The position numbers and the translations under genes were made by a program. Below are positions 15,641-25,182 of a stretch of 64,000 bases of DNA, one piece after another (the first letter of the stretch is position 1; each line of letters opens with the position of its first letter). The DNA is from Methanocorpusculum labreanum Z (GTDB lineage: Archaea > Halobacteriota > Methanomicrobia > Methanomicrobiales > Methanocorpusculaceae): positions 248,001 through 312,000 of the forward strand of contig NC_008942.1 of NCBI RefSeq assembly GCF_000015765.1, given 5' to 3'. A model generated the notes under the pieces. It saw only the letters and a list, made by a program, of their open reading frames with translations, was not told the DNA's origin and did not search any database.

Positions 15641-18600
15641 AAACACCTCACTCAAAAAAGTCCTGCTCATCGGATCAGGACCGATCCAGATCGGACAGGC
15701 TGCCGAGTTTGACTATGCAGGAAGCCAGGCATGTAAAGCTGTGCGTGAAGAGGGCATCGAAGTTGTATTAGTCAACTCCAACCCGGCTACGATCCAGACC
15801 GACCCCGAAACTGCGGATAAAGTCTATGTTGAACCGCTGAAAGCAGATATCATTGCCGAGATCATCAAAAAGGAAAAACCGGATGGTATTCTCTCAGGTA
15901 TGGGAGGCCAGACCGGTCTGAACCTTACGGCTGAACTCTATGAACTTGGTGCCCTTGAAGGCGTACAGATTCTTGGAACGCCGCTTGAAGCAATCTATCA
16001 TGGTGAAGATCGTGATCTCTTCAAGAAACTCATGCTCGAGATCGGTGAACCTATCCCGAAGAGTTTCATCTTAACCAAAATCGAGCAGCTCGACGAGGCA
16101 TACGAAGAAGTCGGTCTCCCCGCAATCATTCGTCCGGCATACACACTTGGCGGAGCCGGTGGAGGAGTTGCGAACACCAAAGAGGAACTCAGAACGATCG
16201 TTGAACACGGTCTCACCAAATCCCGTGTCCACCAGGTCCTGATCGAAGAGTCGGTCAAGGGCTGGAACGAGATCGAGTTTGAGGTCATGCGTGATGCGGC
16301 AGACACCTGTATCATCATCTGCGGAATGGAAAACGTCGATCCGATGGGTGTCCACACCGGAGAGTCCGTTGTCGTCGCTCCGATCCTGTCCCTCACCTCA
16401 GACGAGTTTGGCATCATGCGCCGGGCCGCAATCAAAATCATCCGTGCCCTCAACGTGCAGGGCGGATGCAACATCCAGTTTGCCTTCAACAACGGTGATT
16501 ACCGTGTCATTGAAGTCAACCCGCGTGTCTCGCGTTCCTCGGCACTTGCCTCGAAAGCGACCGGTTACCCGATCGCCCGGGTCGCTGCAAAAGTCGCCAT
16601 CGGTCTGCACCTCGATGAGATCATGAACACGGTTACCGGCTGCACGCCGGCCTGTTTCGAGCCGGCTGTTGATTACGTCGTGGTCAAAGTCTCCAGATGG
16701 CCGTTCGACAAATTCAAGACCGCTGATAGGACCCTCACCACTTCGATGAAAAGTACCGGAGAGGTCATGGCAATCGGCCGTACCGTTGAAGAAGGATTCA
16801 AGAAAGCTCTCCGCTCGCTTGATACGGATATCTACCGGCACACCGATCTGAACGAGATCAGAATGATCCTCTCCCGCCCGACCGATGAGAGATTCCCGAC
16901 CCTCTTTGATGCCTTCCGCCTTGGAATGACCGTCAAGGAAGTCTACGACCTCACCCAGATCGAACCGTTCTTCTTAGAGAAGATCCAGAACGTCGTGGAC
17001 ATCGAACTTGAACTCCGCGACCACCCCACTGAAGAGCTTGTCAAGACCTCCAAGAAGTTTGGATTCTCCAACGCAGAGATCCGCGAGCTTACCGGCTGGA
17101 ACATCTATAAGATCGAGAGTCTTGTCGGCCTTCCGACCTACAAGATGGTCGACACCTGCTCTGCCGAGTTCCCGGCAAAGACGCCCTACTACTACTCCAC
17201 CTGGGAACAGGAGTGCGAACTTACCCAGTCTGATCGGAAAAAGATCCTCATCCTCGGTTCCGGAGCTATACGCATTGGTCAGGGAATCGAGTTCGATTAT
17301 TGTACGGTTCACGCAGTCAAGTCCCTGCGTGAGGAAGGCATCGAGGTCCATATCTTAAATAATAACCCGGAGACGGTTTCAACCGACTTCGATACCTCGG
17401 ACCGTCTCTACTTCGAACCGATGCAGCTTGAAGATGTCGTCAATATCCTGAGAAAAGGTGACTATGACGGTGTTATGGTGCAGTTCGGCGGTCAGAACTC
17501 CGTGAACCTCGCCATCCCAATTCAGGAAGAGATCAAACTCTTCGGTCTGAAGACCAAGGTCCTTGGAACGAGCCCCGACAATATGGATGTTGCCGAAGAC
17601 AGAAACCGGTTCAGCGTTCTGTTAGATCAGAACAACATCCCGTCACCGGCAAATGGTTCCGCCTACTCCGAAAAGGAGGCATACGCAATTGCCAACAAGA
17701 TCGGATACCCGGTCTTAGTTAGACCAAGCTACGTTCTCGGCGGCCGTGCAATGGAACTTGTTCACGATGAACTTGAACTCCAGACCTACATTAAAGAGGC
17801 CGTTCGTGTTTCCAACACCCACCCGGTCTTGATCGACAGATATCTCGACAATGCAACCGAGCTGGATGTGGACGCGGTTTCTGATGGAGAAACGGTCCTT
17901 ATCGGCGGTGTGATGGAACACATCGAAGAAGCCGGTGTCCACTCCGGAGATTCGGCATGTGTCATCCCGACCCAGACCCTCACTCCCGAGCAGATCGCAA
18001 CCGTCAAAGACTACACGAGAAAGATTGCTCTCTCCCTCGGTGTAGTCGGTCTGATCAACATCCAGTATGCGATCCACAAAGGAACGGTCTATGTTCTTGA
18101 GGCAAACCCGCGTGCAAGCAGAACGGTTCCGTTCGTCTCGAAGGCAACCGGTCTCCCGCTTGCAAAGATCGCGGCCAAACTCATGCTTGGAAAGAAACTT
18201 GCAGACCTTGGCTACCAGGAGAAAGAGATCAGTCACGTCGCGGTCAAAGAAGTTCTTCTTCCGTTCTCCAGACTGCCGGGCGTTGACCCGATCCTCGGTC
18301 CGGAGATGAAGAGTACCGGTGAAGTCATCGGTATCGATTACGACTTCGGCAGAGCTTTCTACAAGGCAAGCCAGGCAGCTGACAATACCATCCCGCTGAA
18401 AGGAAATGTCTTCATCTCAGTTACCAATGATCAGAAGACTGAGATCCTGCCGATTGCCCGCAAGCTCTACGATCTCGGATTCTCACTCTACGGTACGGAA
18501 GGCACGGTCAAGTTCCTTGCGCAGAACGACATCCCAATGAATCTTGTCAGAAAGGTTCAGGAAGGCTCACCGAACATTCTGGATATGATCCGGGCACTGG

Positions 18601-18794
18601 ATGTGCATCTCCTTATCAACACACCCGGCGATAAAAATGCACGGGCAGACCACCTGCAGATCATGCGGGCAAGCATCGACTACTCGATCCCCTATATCAC
18701 GACCATTTTCGGAGCAGAGGCGGCCGTGCAGGCAATCGAGTCGATGAAGACCAACACGATCACCGTCGAACCGCTGAGTCACTACCACAGCTAA
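15633..18794 (+). CDS. carB: CarB, carbamoyl-phosphate synthase large chain
   Basis: ATP-grasp enzyme that makes carbamoyl phosphate from bicarbonate, ammonia and two ATP. The start is the ATG at 15633 (MPKNTSLKKVLLIGSGPIQ, 1053 residues); the frame is open further upstream, but only inside carA. Two homologous ATP-grasp halves are visible, one beginning IGSGPIQIGQAAEFDY and one LGSGAIRIGQGIEFDY near residue 535. The last 120 residues form an MGS-like regulatory domain (LYGTEGTVKFL). Confidence 0.96.
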   Translation: MPKNTSLKKVLLIGSGPIQIGQAAEFDYAGSQACKAVREEGIEVVLVNSNPATIQTDPETADKVYVEPLKADIIAEIIKKEKPDGILSGMGGQTGLNLTAELYELGALEGVQILGTPLEAIYHGEDRDLFKKLMLEIGEPIPKSFILTKIEQLDEAYEEVGLPAIIRPAYTLGGAGGGVANTKEELRTIVEHGLTKSRVHQVLIEESVKGWNEIEFEVMRDAADTCIIICGMENVDPMGVHTGESVVVAPILSLTSDEFGIMRRAAIKIIRALNVQGGCNIQFAFNNGDYRVIEVNPRVSRSSALASKATGYPIARVAAKVAIGLHLDEIMNTVTGCTPACFEPAVDYVVVKVSRWPFDKFKTADRTLTTSMKSTGEVMAIGRTVEEGFKKALRSLDTDIYRHTDLNEIRMILSRPTDERFPTLFDAFRLGMTVKEVYDLTQIEPFFLEKIQNVVDIELELRDHPTEELVKTSKKFGFSNAEIRELTGWNIYKIESLVGLPTYKMVDTCSAEFPAKTPYYYSTWEQECELTQSDRKKILILGSGAIRIGQGIEFDYCTVHAVKSLREEGIEVHILNNNPETVSTDFDTSDRLYFEPMQLEDVVNILRKGDYDGVMVQFGGQNSVNLAIPIQEEIKLFGLKTKVLGTSPDNMDVAEDRNRFSVLLDQNNIPSPANGSAYSEKEAYAIANKIGYPVLVRPSYVLGGRAMELVHDELELQTYIKEAVRVSNTHPVLIDRYLDNATELDVDAVSDGETVLIGGVMEHIEEAGVHSGDSACVIPTQTLTPEQIATVKDYTRKIALSLGVVGLINIQYAIHKGTVYVLEANPRASRTVPFVSKATGLPLAKIAAKLMLGKKLADLGYQEKEISHVAVKEVLLPFSRLPGVDPILGPEMKSTGEVIGIDYDFGRAFYKASQAADNTIPLKGNVFISVTNDQKTEILPIARKLYDLGFSLYGTEGTVKFLAQNDIPMNLVRKVQEGSPNILDMIRALDVHLLINTPGDKNARADHLQIMRASIDYSIPYITTIFGAEAAVQAIESMKTNTITVEPLSHYHS

Positions 18795-18814
18795 TCCCCT
18801 CTCTTTTCTTTTTT

Positions 18815-19990
18815 TTATCTGGTTATCAGCACAAATACTGACGTCAGTACCGACAGGGCAAGGCAAAGACCAAAACCAATCTGGTATCCTGCAAGCGTTA
18901 TTACGATCCCGCTGACAAGAGGGCCCGATGTATGACCGATGTCCATGATCGAGGAAAGGGCCCCGAGAGATGCGCCGAGTTCGTTCTTTTCTGCAGTGTT
19001 AGCAGCATACACGTTGGTCGCTACTGTAGAGAGCGACATCCCGATCCCAAAAATACTGCTTAGAACGAGGAGGATCCAGAAGTTTATTGTTAAACCCATG
19101 ATTCCAAGCGAGATACCTGTTATGAGCATACCCGCTGCGATCTGTTTTTGTGGATTTCCCGTGTCTGCACGTCTGCCGAAGAACGGCTTGGTGAGTGCGA
19201 TGACCACCACCTGCACGGCAAAAATGACGCCGGTCTGCCAGGCAGGAACGCCGATCAGGAGCAGATAGACAGGCAAGAATGTTTCAAACGTGCCAAAACA
19301 GAAGTAGGTTATCATCTCTGCTGTGGATGCAGCACGAAGCCCTTTGTTCGAGAGAAATGTCTTCAGACTGTTTGTAAAATCGGCAACGGTTACTTTTTGC
19401 ACGCTCCCATGCGTATCACGGAAGAAAAGGATCAGAATAAACACCGGTACTGCAGCACAAAACGCTGCGAGATACACCATATGATAGGCGGTGAATCCCG
19501 GTGCCAAGGCAAATAATGTGATAATTGTTCCGCCAATCAGCGGAGCTGCCGTCCTGCCGACGAGTGTGGCAGAACTGTATGTCCCCATCATTACGCCTTT
19601 TCTGTTGCCGAATTTTTCTGCGATCGCCGCTCCTACCACCGGTCCAAGGATCGCCGTCGCCAAGCCGTGAAAGAATCTGATGGGGATAAGAAATACCGGG
19701 TCCGTTATCAGAAGATAAAGCAGGGGAGCTATAAGAAATATGCATCCTGAGACGATAAGGAGTTTTCTTCGGCCAAGCCTGTCGGAGATCAGGCCTACGG
19801 GAAAACTGAAGAGAATGCCGGCGAGAGGGGATACGGCGGCGATAAGGCCGAGGTAGGCATCATTTGCTCCAAGAGACGCTGCATATAAGGGGAGAACGGG
19901 ATTTTTTGAAATCGTTGTCGAGAATATCGCGAAGCAGCCGATTATGCAGAAGTAGATGATGAACTTTTTTTGTATAGTATCTTCTGACAT
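18815..19990 (-). CDS. MFS transporter
   Basis: The 391-residue product is hydrophobic throughout with about 12 predicted helices. The MFS loop signature GLISDRLGRRKLL lies between helices 2 and 3 (about residue 62), with a related GRRADTG in the second half. The substrate cannot be told from sequence; the general pattern fits drug-efflux or sugar-type carriers. It is convergent with carB and divergent from a small zinc-ribbon gene three bases beyond the largest frame. Confidence 0.82.
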   Translation of the reverse strand: MSEDTIQKKFIIYFCIIGCFAIFSTTISKNPVLPLYAASLGANDAYLGLIAAVSPLAGILFSFPVGLISDRLGRRKLLIVSGCIFLIAPLLYLLITDPVFLIPIRFFHGLATAILGPVVGAAIAEKFGNRKGVMMGTYSSATLVGRTAAPLIGGTIITLFALAPGFTAYHMVYLAAFCAAVPVFILILFFRDTHGSVQKVTVADFTNSLKTFLSNKGLRAASTAEMITYFCFGTFETFLPVYLLLIGVPAWQTGVIFAVQVVVIALTKPFFGRRADTGNPQKQIAAGMLITGISLGIMGLTINFWILLVLSSIFGIGMSLSTVATNVYAANTAEKNELGASLGALSSIMDIGHTSGPLVSGIVITLAGYQIGFGLCLALSVLTSVFVLITR

Positions 19991-20073
19991 TTGTGTTGAT
20001 ATTTATCGGCATGTTATATAGGTTTGGCTATCCACCGACACGCATAATATCTTTCCCGCCCAAAAAATGCATT

Positions 20074-20232
20074 ATGTGTTCAGCAGGCGGACCTGTCGAT
20101 GTTGACCTCAATGACCCCTTAAAGGGCAGAGGCAAGAAGTATAAATGCAATGACTGCGGGGCGACCTTCACCGGGCTTGGCAAACACCCGATGTGCCCGA
20201 CCTGTCAGTCAGACGACGTTACCGAGATGTAA
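20074..20232 (+). CDS. Small zinc-ribbon protein
   Basis: A 52-residue protein with CNDCG and CPTCQ pairs (about residues 28-45) forming a zinc ribbon. The ATG at 20074 is preferred because upstream in-frame codons translate to unlikely sequence and a TATA-like GTTATATAG lies at 20013-20021. It is followed after five bases by the next gene, so they form an operon. The function is unknown; such ribbons often bind nucleic acid. Confidence 0.65.
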   Translation: MCSAGGPVDVDLNDPLKGRGKKYKCNDCGATFTGLGKHPMCPTCQSDDVTEM

Positions 20233-20237
20233 TCGTA

Positions 20238-20741
20238 ATGACCGGTGACCTTCGCGTTCCTTTCCTAGGTGACCATCCGCTCATCATCCGGGGAACCACC
20301 TCTTTTCTTTTAATCGCAAAAGTCGTTGAAAAATTTCCTCTTCTGATCGAAACCGACGCAGACGAGATCGTCCAGGGCGTCTATCCCGGTGATCTGATTA
20401 TCGTCTCGGCACCGGAAGGTGGCGAGGTCCTTCCGGCTCTTTATCTTCTTGAGATGGTTCGAACATACCATCTGCCGGTGATCGCTCTTCCAAAAACCCA
20501 TCCGGCAGGAAAGCGGCTATCGTATGTTGTCTCGGCCGCCGAAAAAATCGAGATGCGCTGTGATATCAGACGCGGCACCCACCCCGAGCAGCATCTTCTC
20601 TGTTCAGCCGATGAATTCACCGGCATGACGCTGTATTTGGAAGGGAATGAACTCGTCATCGAACATCCGCGGTCCGGGGTTTCCCTCGCACGTCTCCAGT
20701 GGTCCCCCTCATTTACCGAAGAAGGGCTGGTTGTAGACTAG
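20238..20741 (+). CDS. Conserved unknown protein, cotranscribed with zinc-ribbon gene
   Basis: 167 residues with no motif I can name. The frame has strong coding character: regular secondary structure, acidic strands (LLIETDADEIVQGVYPGDLIIVSAPEGG) and a central LPVIALPKTHPAGKR. The ATG at 20238 gives a five-base gap to the zinc-ribbon gene and is preferred to the internal frame start at 20193. It is probably a soluble cytosolic protein. Confidence 0.65.
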   Translation: MTGDLRVPFLGDHPLIIRGTTSFLLIAKVVEKFPLLIETDADEIVQGVYPGDLIIVSAPEGGEVLPALYLLEMVRTYHLPVIALPKTHPAGKRLSYVVSAAEKIEMRCDIRRGTHPEQHLLCSADEFTGMTLYLEGNELVIEHPRSGVSLARLQWSPSFTEEGLVVD

Positions 20742-20881
20742 GATGCCGTAAATACGCGTGAAGACTGACAATATTTTTTTATTATCCTTTACAGGCCCCG
20801 TCCCTCTCTTTTGGAAAACGGTTAGCATGCTGATAAAAATTCAGTAAGAGCGTATCGGTAAAAAAATGTGTTTATCCGAAT

Positions 20882-21502
20882 TTAACGGATAAGAGCTGCT
20901 GCGCGGTCTGCTGCAGAGCTGACCGACTCGGATTTGATGATCTCGATTCTGCGGACCGGGAAGATTGGCTTGCATTCTGCGAACATCTTCTTGGAAAGTT
21001 CGCCTTTCAGCATAGCAGAAACAAAGGACTCGAAGTCGGCTTCCTTTGCGGAATCTTCAACGACCTTCACCATCTTTGCACGAAGCTCCTGAACCTGGGA
21101 AAGTCTTGCGTGGTTGATAGTGAATGCGGTGATCGTGACCTGAAGTTCGCGGGTACTGCCAAGGGGCGTGACCGTGATCGTGCTGTCGACGCGGGAGGCC
21201 CGTTTCTTTACCATTGCACGAACGAACTCTTTGGTCATCTCGTGACCATTGAACTGGGTGTATGCTGCATCGCCTGCAACATTCATGATCTTAAAGGATG
21301 CACGAACATTCTGTTTGGAATAGTCCTGGATAAGTTCGCCCAGACTAACCGTCAATACACGGCCCGGAACGTTTTCCGGATTTGAAGAGATGATCTCTCC
21401 AATGAACTGCTTGCCGAGGAACTCCGGTGCATGAACTTTATACCAGTTCTTTGCCTTCCAGCCCTCGACTTTGCGTCCGCCACTCTGCTTTTTTCTTGCC
21501 AT
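20882..21502 (-). CDS. rps3ae: Ribosomal protein eS1 (S3Ae)
   Basis: Small-subunit ribosomal protein found in archaea and eukaryotes. The 206 residues show the basic N-terminus (KVEGWKAKNWYKVHAPEFLG), the central FNGHEMTKEFVRAMVKKR and the C-terminal FPVRRIEIIKSE of the family. It is the last gene of the rps15-DHH-pcc1-rps3ae run, three bases after pcc1. Confidence 0.95.
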   Translation of the reverse strand: MARKKQSGGRKVEGWKAKNWYKVHAPEFLGKQFIGEIISSNPENVPGRVLTVSLGELIQDYSKQNVRASFKIMNVAGDAAYTQFNGHEMTKEFVRAMVKKRASRVDSTITVTPLGSTRELQVTITAFTINHARLSQVQELRAKMVKVVEDSAKEADFESFVSAMLKGELSKKMFAECKPIFPVRRIEIIKSESVSSAADRAAALIR

Positions 21503-21505
21503 GGT

Positions 21506-21757
21506 TTATTCACCTGTAGTATTTTTTAACGTATTCTCTTCGCAGATCGTCTCGATGAGCCGTTCTGCAACCGAGAGATTCATCAGATAATCATCAACTG
21601 TCGCAATAACCGACCGAAGCGACTCGCCGTTCACCCTCGCCACAATACACCCGTCCTCAAAAGAAGTTTCAATAAACCCGCCGTTATCCGGCGAAAGAGA
21701 TTTTTCGATATCATCTGCACGCAGATTTTTCGATCTGATCTCGCCGGAAATTTTCAC
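21506..21757 (-). CDS. pcc1: Pcc1 subunit of the KEOPS tRNA-modifying complex
   Basis: KEOPS makes the t6A modification of ANN-decoding tRNAs; Pcc1 is its small dimerising subunit. This 83-residue protein has the Pcc1 ending SLRSVIATVDDYLMNLSVAE, with the strand-helix pattern of the family. It starts with GTG overlapping the upstream stop as GTGA. Placement between a DHH-family gene and rps3ae is common in Methanomicrobia. Confidence 0.85.
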   Translation of the reverse strand: MKISGEIRSKNLRADDIEKSLSPDNGGFIETSFEDGCIVARVNGESLRSVIATVDDYLMNLSVAERLIETICEENTLKNTTGE

Positions 21758-22953
21758 GCTAATGCCTCCAGTGATCTGATAAACTCAGTCTCGCAGGCAA
21801 GCGGGAACTCGCCGCCTGCCCGGGTCTTATGACCTCCGCCCTTTCCGCCGAATGTTTTTGCGGCAGTCACGATGAACTGCTCAAAATCCACGTCTGCGGA
21901 CCGGGGTGCTCTCGCTGAGATTTTCAGATAAGATTCTCCTCTGCAAAGAACGAAAAGAGGCCGGTTTTCCGACTCGGCAAACATGTCGGCGACATCGCTT
22001 ACCGTATCGACGGAATCGACCATCCATGCATTCTTTGTTATCTGTTTGGCTGAATCTGCGGCAGCGATCACCTTTTTCTTAAAAGAAAGGGCAATCTCCC
22101 AGGCTTCTTTCAGCAGGGAAGCATCCCCGCATGCCAGTCCGAACGCGATCTCGGTTTTGCCTGCTTTGCCGCAGGCATCGATGACCATCGTCAGAGAATG
22201 GGCATTCTGGATGCTTTCACGCTCAAGATCCCAGGTATCACCGTAGAGATTCATCAGAGCATCATATGAGGCATTTGATCGTGCGATGATTTCCGATAAA
22301 AGACAGCCGAGATAGGCCTCGTCCGAGGTCTTCGCCGAACAGATCTTTGCGACCTCCTCAGACTCTCCGCTGTTTCCGGAAAGGCCCGGAAGATACGGAG
22401 AGGCTGCCGTTTCGATCTGTTCTTTGGTTGTCCTGCCGGGAAGAAGGATTCCTTTCCCCGGATTTATCAGATTATTCGCTATCCCCTCGCCGATGATCTT
22501 TTCATTCATACCGGCGAGTTTCTGACCATCCCCAATGATGCCGAGAAGAACCAAACCTGCAAGGTCACGGTTATCTGAAAGGGCATTCGCGACCAGATAG
22601 GCGCAGCCGGCAGCGGAAAGTTCCGTTTCGCCGTCTACGCCGAACAGCCGCGGGTTGATATGGTACTTCGAGGTGGTGTAAGGCACGTGGTGATCGATGA
22701 TCATTGTCGTCTCCGGTAATCCGGCGCACGACGCACCCAGGTCACAAAGAAGGGAAATGTCCGGATTCGTGACATCGGATTCGGTAAGAACAGGTAAGAA
22801 CCTGAGCCTAAACGCGATGCCTTCCCGTTTTAAGGCGATGGACATGATTGCCGCCGAGGATATGCCGTCCGCATCGTGATGGGTGTACATTTCCACGTAC
22901 TCCATTCCTCTCAGGCGGTCGGCGATCGTTTTGGCGGCTTCTTCAAGTGACAT
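21754..22953 (-). CDS. DHH-family phosphoesterase (archaeal RecJ-like)
   Basis: The 399-residue protein has the DHH motifs YTHHDADGISSAA (about residue 20) and MIIDHHVPY (about 88), and the DHHA1 C-terminal GGGHKTRAGGEF. Such archaeal proteins are single-strand exonucleases or oligonucleotide phosphodiesterases. One family is linked to the CMG replication helicase; which type this is cannot be settled here. It is 13 bases from rps15 and overlaps pcc1. Confidence 0.88.
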   Translation of the reverse strand: MSLEEAAKTIADRLRGMEYVEMYTHHDADGISSAAIMSIALKREGIAFRLRFLPVLTESDVTNPDISLLCDLGASCAGLPETTMIIDHHVPYTTSKYHINPRLFGVDGETELSAAGCAYLVANALSDNRDLAGLVLLGIIGDGQKLAGMNEKIIGEGIANNLINPGKGILLPGRTTKEQIETAASPYLPGLSGNSGESEEVAKICSAKTSDEAYLGCLLSEIIARSNASYDALMNLYGDTWDLERESIQNAHSLTMVIDACGKAGKTEIAFGLACGDASLLKEAWEIALSFKKKVIAAADSAKQITKNAWMVDSVDTVSDVADMFAESENRPLFVLCRGESYLKISARAPRSADVDFEQFIVTAAKTFGGKGGGHKTRAGGEFPLACETEFIRSLEALA

Positions 22954-22966
22954 GAGTTATGATGAT

Positions 22967-23425
22967 TTATCTGGACAGAAGAATCTCTGCAGTCTCCGGC
23001 TTGTAGACCCAGCCGAGCGGTAAGCGTTTGGTACCAACATAGTACTTTACGAGTCTGCGGACCTTCGCTTCGGTCAGCTGGAGCTGACGTTTGTTGTGAA
23101 GGTCTTTTCTGTTCTGCTCAAGGTGTTTTCTCATCATGAGTGCCTTGTGCATAAGGTTACGCAGATCTTCGGGGATGTCGGTGTCAAGGTCGTTCTCACG
23201 AACGATGGCATTGATTCTCTTGCCGGTTGCGAGTTTTACGTTCGGGACTCCGTGTTTGTCACGGAGAACGAGACCGATCTGTGCACAGGTAAGACCTGCT
23301 TTGCGCAGCTCGACGATTTTACCCTCGATCTCTTTGACATCGGAGTTGGACCAGGCAGGGACTTCTTTTCTGTATGGTCTGACAGAGGATGCAATTCCTC
23401 TTCTTCTAGCATGCATTCGTGCCAT
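22967..23425 (-). CDS. rps15: Ribosomal protein uS15
   Basis: The 152-residue archaeal form has the N-terminal extension MARMHARRRGIASSVRPYR and the core ending KRLPLGWVYKPETAEILLSR. GAGGTGAT lies just before the ATG. It heads a four-gene operon with the DHH, pcc1 and rps3ae genes. Confidence 0.96.
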   Translation of the reverse strand: MARMHARRRGIASSVRPYRKEVPAWSNSDVKEIEGKIVELRKAGLTCAQIGLVLRDKHGVPNVKLATGKRINAIVRENDLDTDIPEDLRNLMHKALMMRKHLEQNRKDLHNKRQLQLTEAKVRRLVKYYVGTKRLPLGWVYKPETAEILLSR

Positions 23426-23574
23426 AATTTATCACCTCGCGAATGAGACTGTCCGCCATCCGTACCGGGCGGAGAACCAACCTGACGACGTATTCGCGGA
23501 TACTGGTATTTGACAGGTATGGTCGTAAGTCACGAAAAGAGCAGCATGTATATTACAGCTGACTCGTCGTAATC

Positions 23575-23645
23575 CCAAAGCCATAAGGCAGTGTCTTAGT
23601 AGACAGACACGTCGGACTTACTTCAGTCAGCACCTAAGTGCTTCG
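23575..23645 (-). ncRNA. Cluster of four hairpins upstream of rps15
   Basis: Four consecutive stem-loops occur in 63 bases: GCC/GGC (23580-23589), GTGTCT/AGACAC (23591-23610), GACT/AGTC (23615-23628) and AGCAC/GTGCT (23629-23642). A TATA-like sequence around 23661-23670 would start minus-strand transcription just before the fourth. It could be a structured leader of the ribosomal operon or a separate small RNA. The strand is inferred. Confidence 0.4.
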
Positions 23646-23660
23646 TATATGTTGGAGGGG

Positions 23661-23670
23661 ATTTATAATA
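23661..23670. promoter_or_regulatory. Shared TATA-like element between rps15 leader and 23696 gene
   Basis: TTTATAATAA reads as a TATA box in both directions. On the plus strand it lies about 27 bases before the ATG at 23696, giving a leaderless mRNA. Confidence 0.45.
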
Positions 23671-23695
23671 AGGGTTTGGGACGTACGTACATACA

Positions 23696-24922
23696 ATGAG
23701 TATGCATGAGTATGATGTGATCGTTGTTGGGACAGGACCCGCGGGACTGTTTTGTGCTGCCCATCTTGCCCCGGCGAAGGTTCTCGTCCTGGAAAAGATG
23801 AAACTGCCGGGACGAAAACTTCTGCTGGCCGGTTCCGGTCAGTGTAATCTCACGCATGCCGGTGATGTGAAAACATTCACCGCAAACTACGGGGATCACG
23901 GGAATTTTGTGAAGCCTTCTCTGATGGCGTGTTCTAATCAGGCCGTGACGGATTTTTTCGAACACCGGGGTGTTCCTTTGTTCACAAACGAGAACGGGAA
24001 GGTGTTTCCTGTTTCCCTTCTCGCGGATGACGTGCTGGATGCGTTGCTTTTTGCCTGTGATGAGGCGGGCGTCGAGATCAATTATTCGGAAGGAGTGAAA
24101 TCGATAACCCCGAACATGAACGGGTATTCTGTGGAGACCTCATTTGGGGTATATCGGACGAAGTATGTGGTGATCGCGACCGGGGGGATGTCATATTCCG
24201 GGACCGGTTCGACGGGTGACGGGTATGGTTTTGCAGAATCACTTGGCCATACGATCACCCCTCCCGAGCCGTCTTTGACGCCGGTGTATGTCGATGATCA
24301 TCCGCTCAAAGATCTCTCCGGGATCTCTCTTCCGGCAAAGGTCAGCATCTGGCGCGAGGGGAAAAAACTGCTGACCCGGGAGGGCGATCTGCTGATCACC
24401 CGATTTGGGTATTCGGGTCCGGTGATCCTGGATGCTTCGCGATGGATGCGTGCGGGAGATCTGCTCAAGATCGCGTTCACCCCCCTCTCTCCGCAAGAAG
24501 TGGATGTTCTTCTCAAGGAACGGACTGCCGCATCCGGGGGAAAGCAGATCCAGAATCTGCTGTCCGGTCTTTCCTGTCCGGATCGTCTCATCCGTGCTCT
24601 GGTGGAAGCATCCGGGATTCCCGAAGGAACGACCGGTGGTCAGTTCACGTCGAAGATGCGTGCCGCGCTGGTTGAAAATCTGACGGCATTTCCGGTCAGA
24701 ATTTCCCGGCTTGGCGATTTCAACGCGGCGATGTGCACGGCTGGCGGTGTTTCACTTTCCGAGATCAATAAGAAGACCTGCGAGTCAAAAATCGCTCCGG
24801 GGATATTTTTCGCAGGAGAAGTGATGGATCTGGACGGGGATACGGGCGGGTATAATATCCAGGCGGCGTTTTCGACAGGTTTTGCCGCTGCGAAAACGAT
24901 CCTTAAGTTGTTGTGCGCGTGA
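23696..24922 (+). CDS. HI0933/YhiN-family FAD-dependent oxidoreductase
   Basis: The 408-residue flavoprotein starts with a dinucleotide-binding motif (VVGTGPAGLFCAAHLA) and has the family signature KLPGRKLLLAGSGQCNLTH near residue 40. It ends with GIFFAGEVMDLDGDTGGYNIQ near residue 370, the usual second FAD contact. Members are poorly characterised; some reduce bile-acid or unsaturated substrates, so a specific reaction is not assigned. It is monocistronic with a likely leaderless start. Confidence 0.88.
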   Translation: MSMHEYDVIVVGTGPAGLFCAAHLAPAKVLVLEKMKLPGRKLLLAGSGQCNLTHAGDVKTFTANYGDHGNFVKPSLMACSNQAVTDFFEHRGVPLFTNENGKVFPVSLLADDVLDALLFACDEAGVEINYSEGVKSITPNMNGYSVETSFGVYRTKYVVIATGGMSYSGTGSTGDGYGFAESLGHTITPPEPSLTPVYVDDHPLKDLSGISLPAKVSIWREGKKLLTREGDLLITRFGYSGPVILDASRWMRAGDLLKIAFTPLSPQEVDVLLKERTAASGGKQIQNLLSGLSCPDRLIRALVEASGIPEGTTGGQFTSKMRAALVENLTAFPVRISRLGDFNAAMCTAGGVSLSEINKKTCESKIAPGIFFAGEVMDLDGDTGGYNIQAAFSTGFAAAKTILKLLCA

Positions 24923-24992
24923 GCAAACTTTCTCCCTCGATTTTTGGTGAGGGGGCGTTTTCAGTTTCAAAATACTGCTCTCGATTCAGAAT

Positions 24993-25001
24993 GTTTAAAT
25001 G
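24993..25001 (+). promoter_or_regulatory. TATA box of tRNA-Thr
   Basis: GTTTAAATG lies about 37 bases before the tRNA. Confidence 0.4.
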
Positions 25002-25037
25002 AGTCTGAGTTGTATCTTGTTATCGCAATATTTTGTT

Positions 25038-25109
25038 GCCTCAGTGGCTTAGTGGCATAGCGCGTCCTTGGTAAGGACGAGGTCGCGAGTTCAACTCTCG
25101 CCTGAGGCT
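25038..25109 (+). tRNA. tRNA-Thr (GGT)
   Basis: Acceptor GCCTCAG pairs with CTGAGGC, anticodon stem CGTCC/GGACG encloses TTGGTAA (anticodon GGT), and T-stem GCGAG/CTCGC encloses TTCAACT. The discriminator is T at 25109, and no CCA is encoded. Confidence 0.95.
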
Positions 25110-25182
25110 TCTTTTTCTTTTTCTGAATTTATTACGAGCATAGTTGTCTCCATCCAAAGATTTTCAGGATATTTTTATTCAA

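Noticed and set aside
23575-23645. Hairpin cluster as a tRNA
   Set aside because: There is no acceptor stem of seven pairs, no T-loop signature and no anticodon arm.
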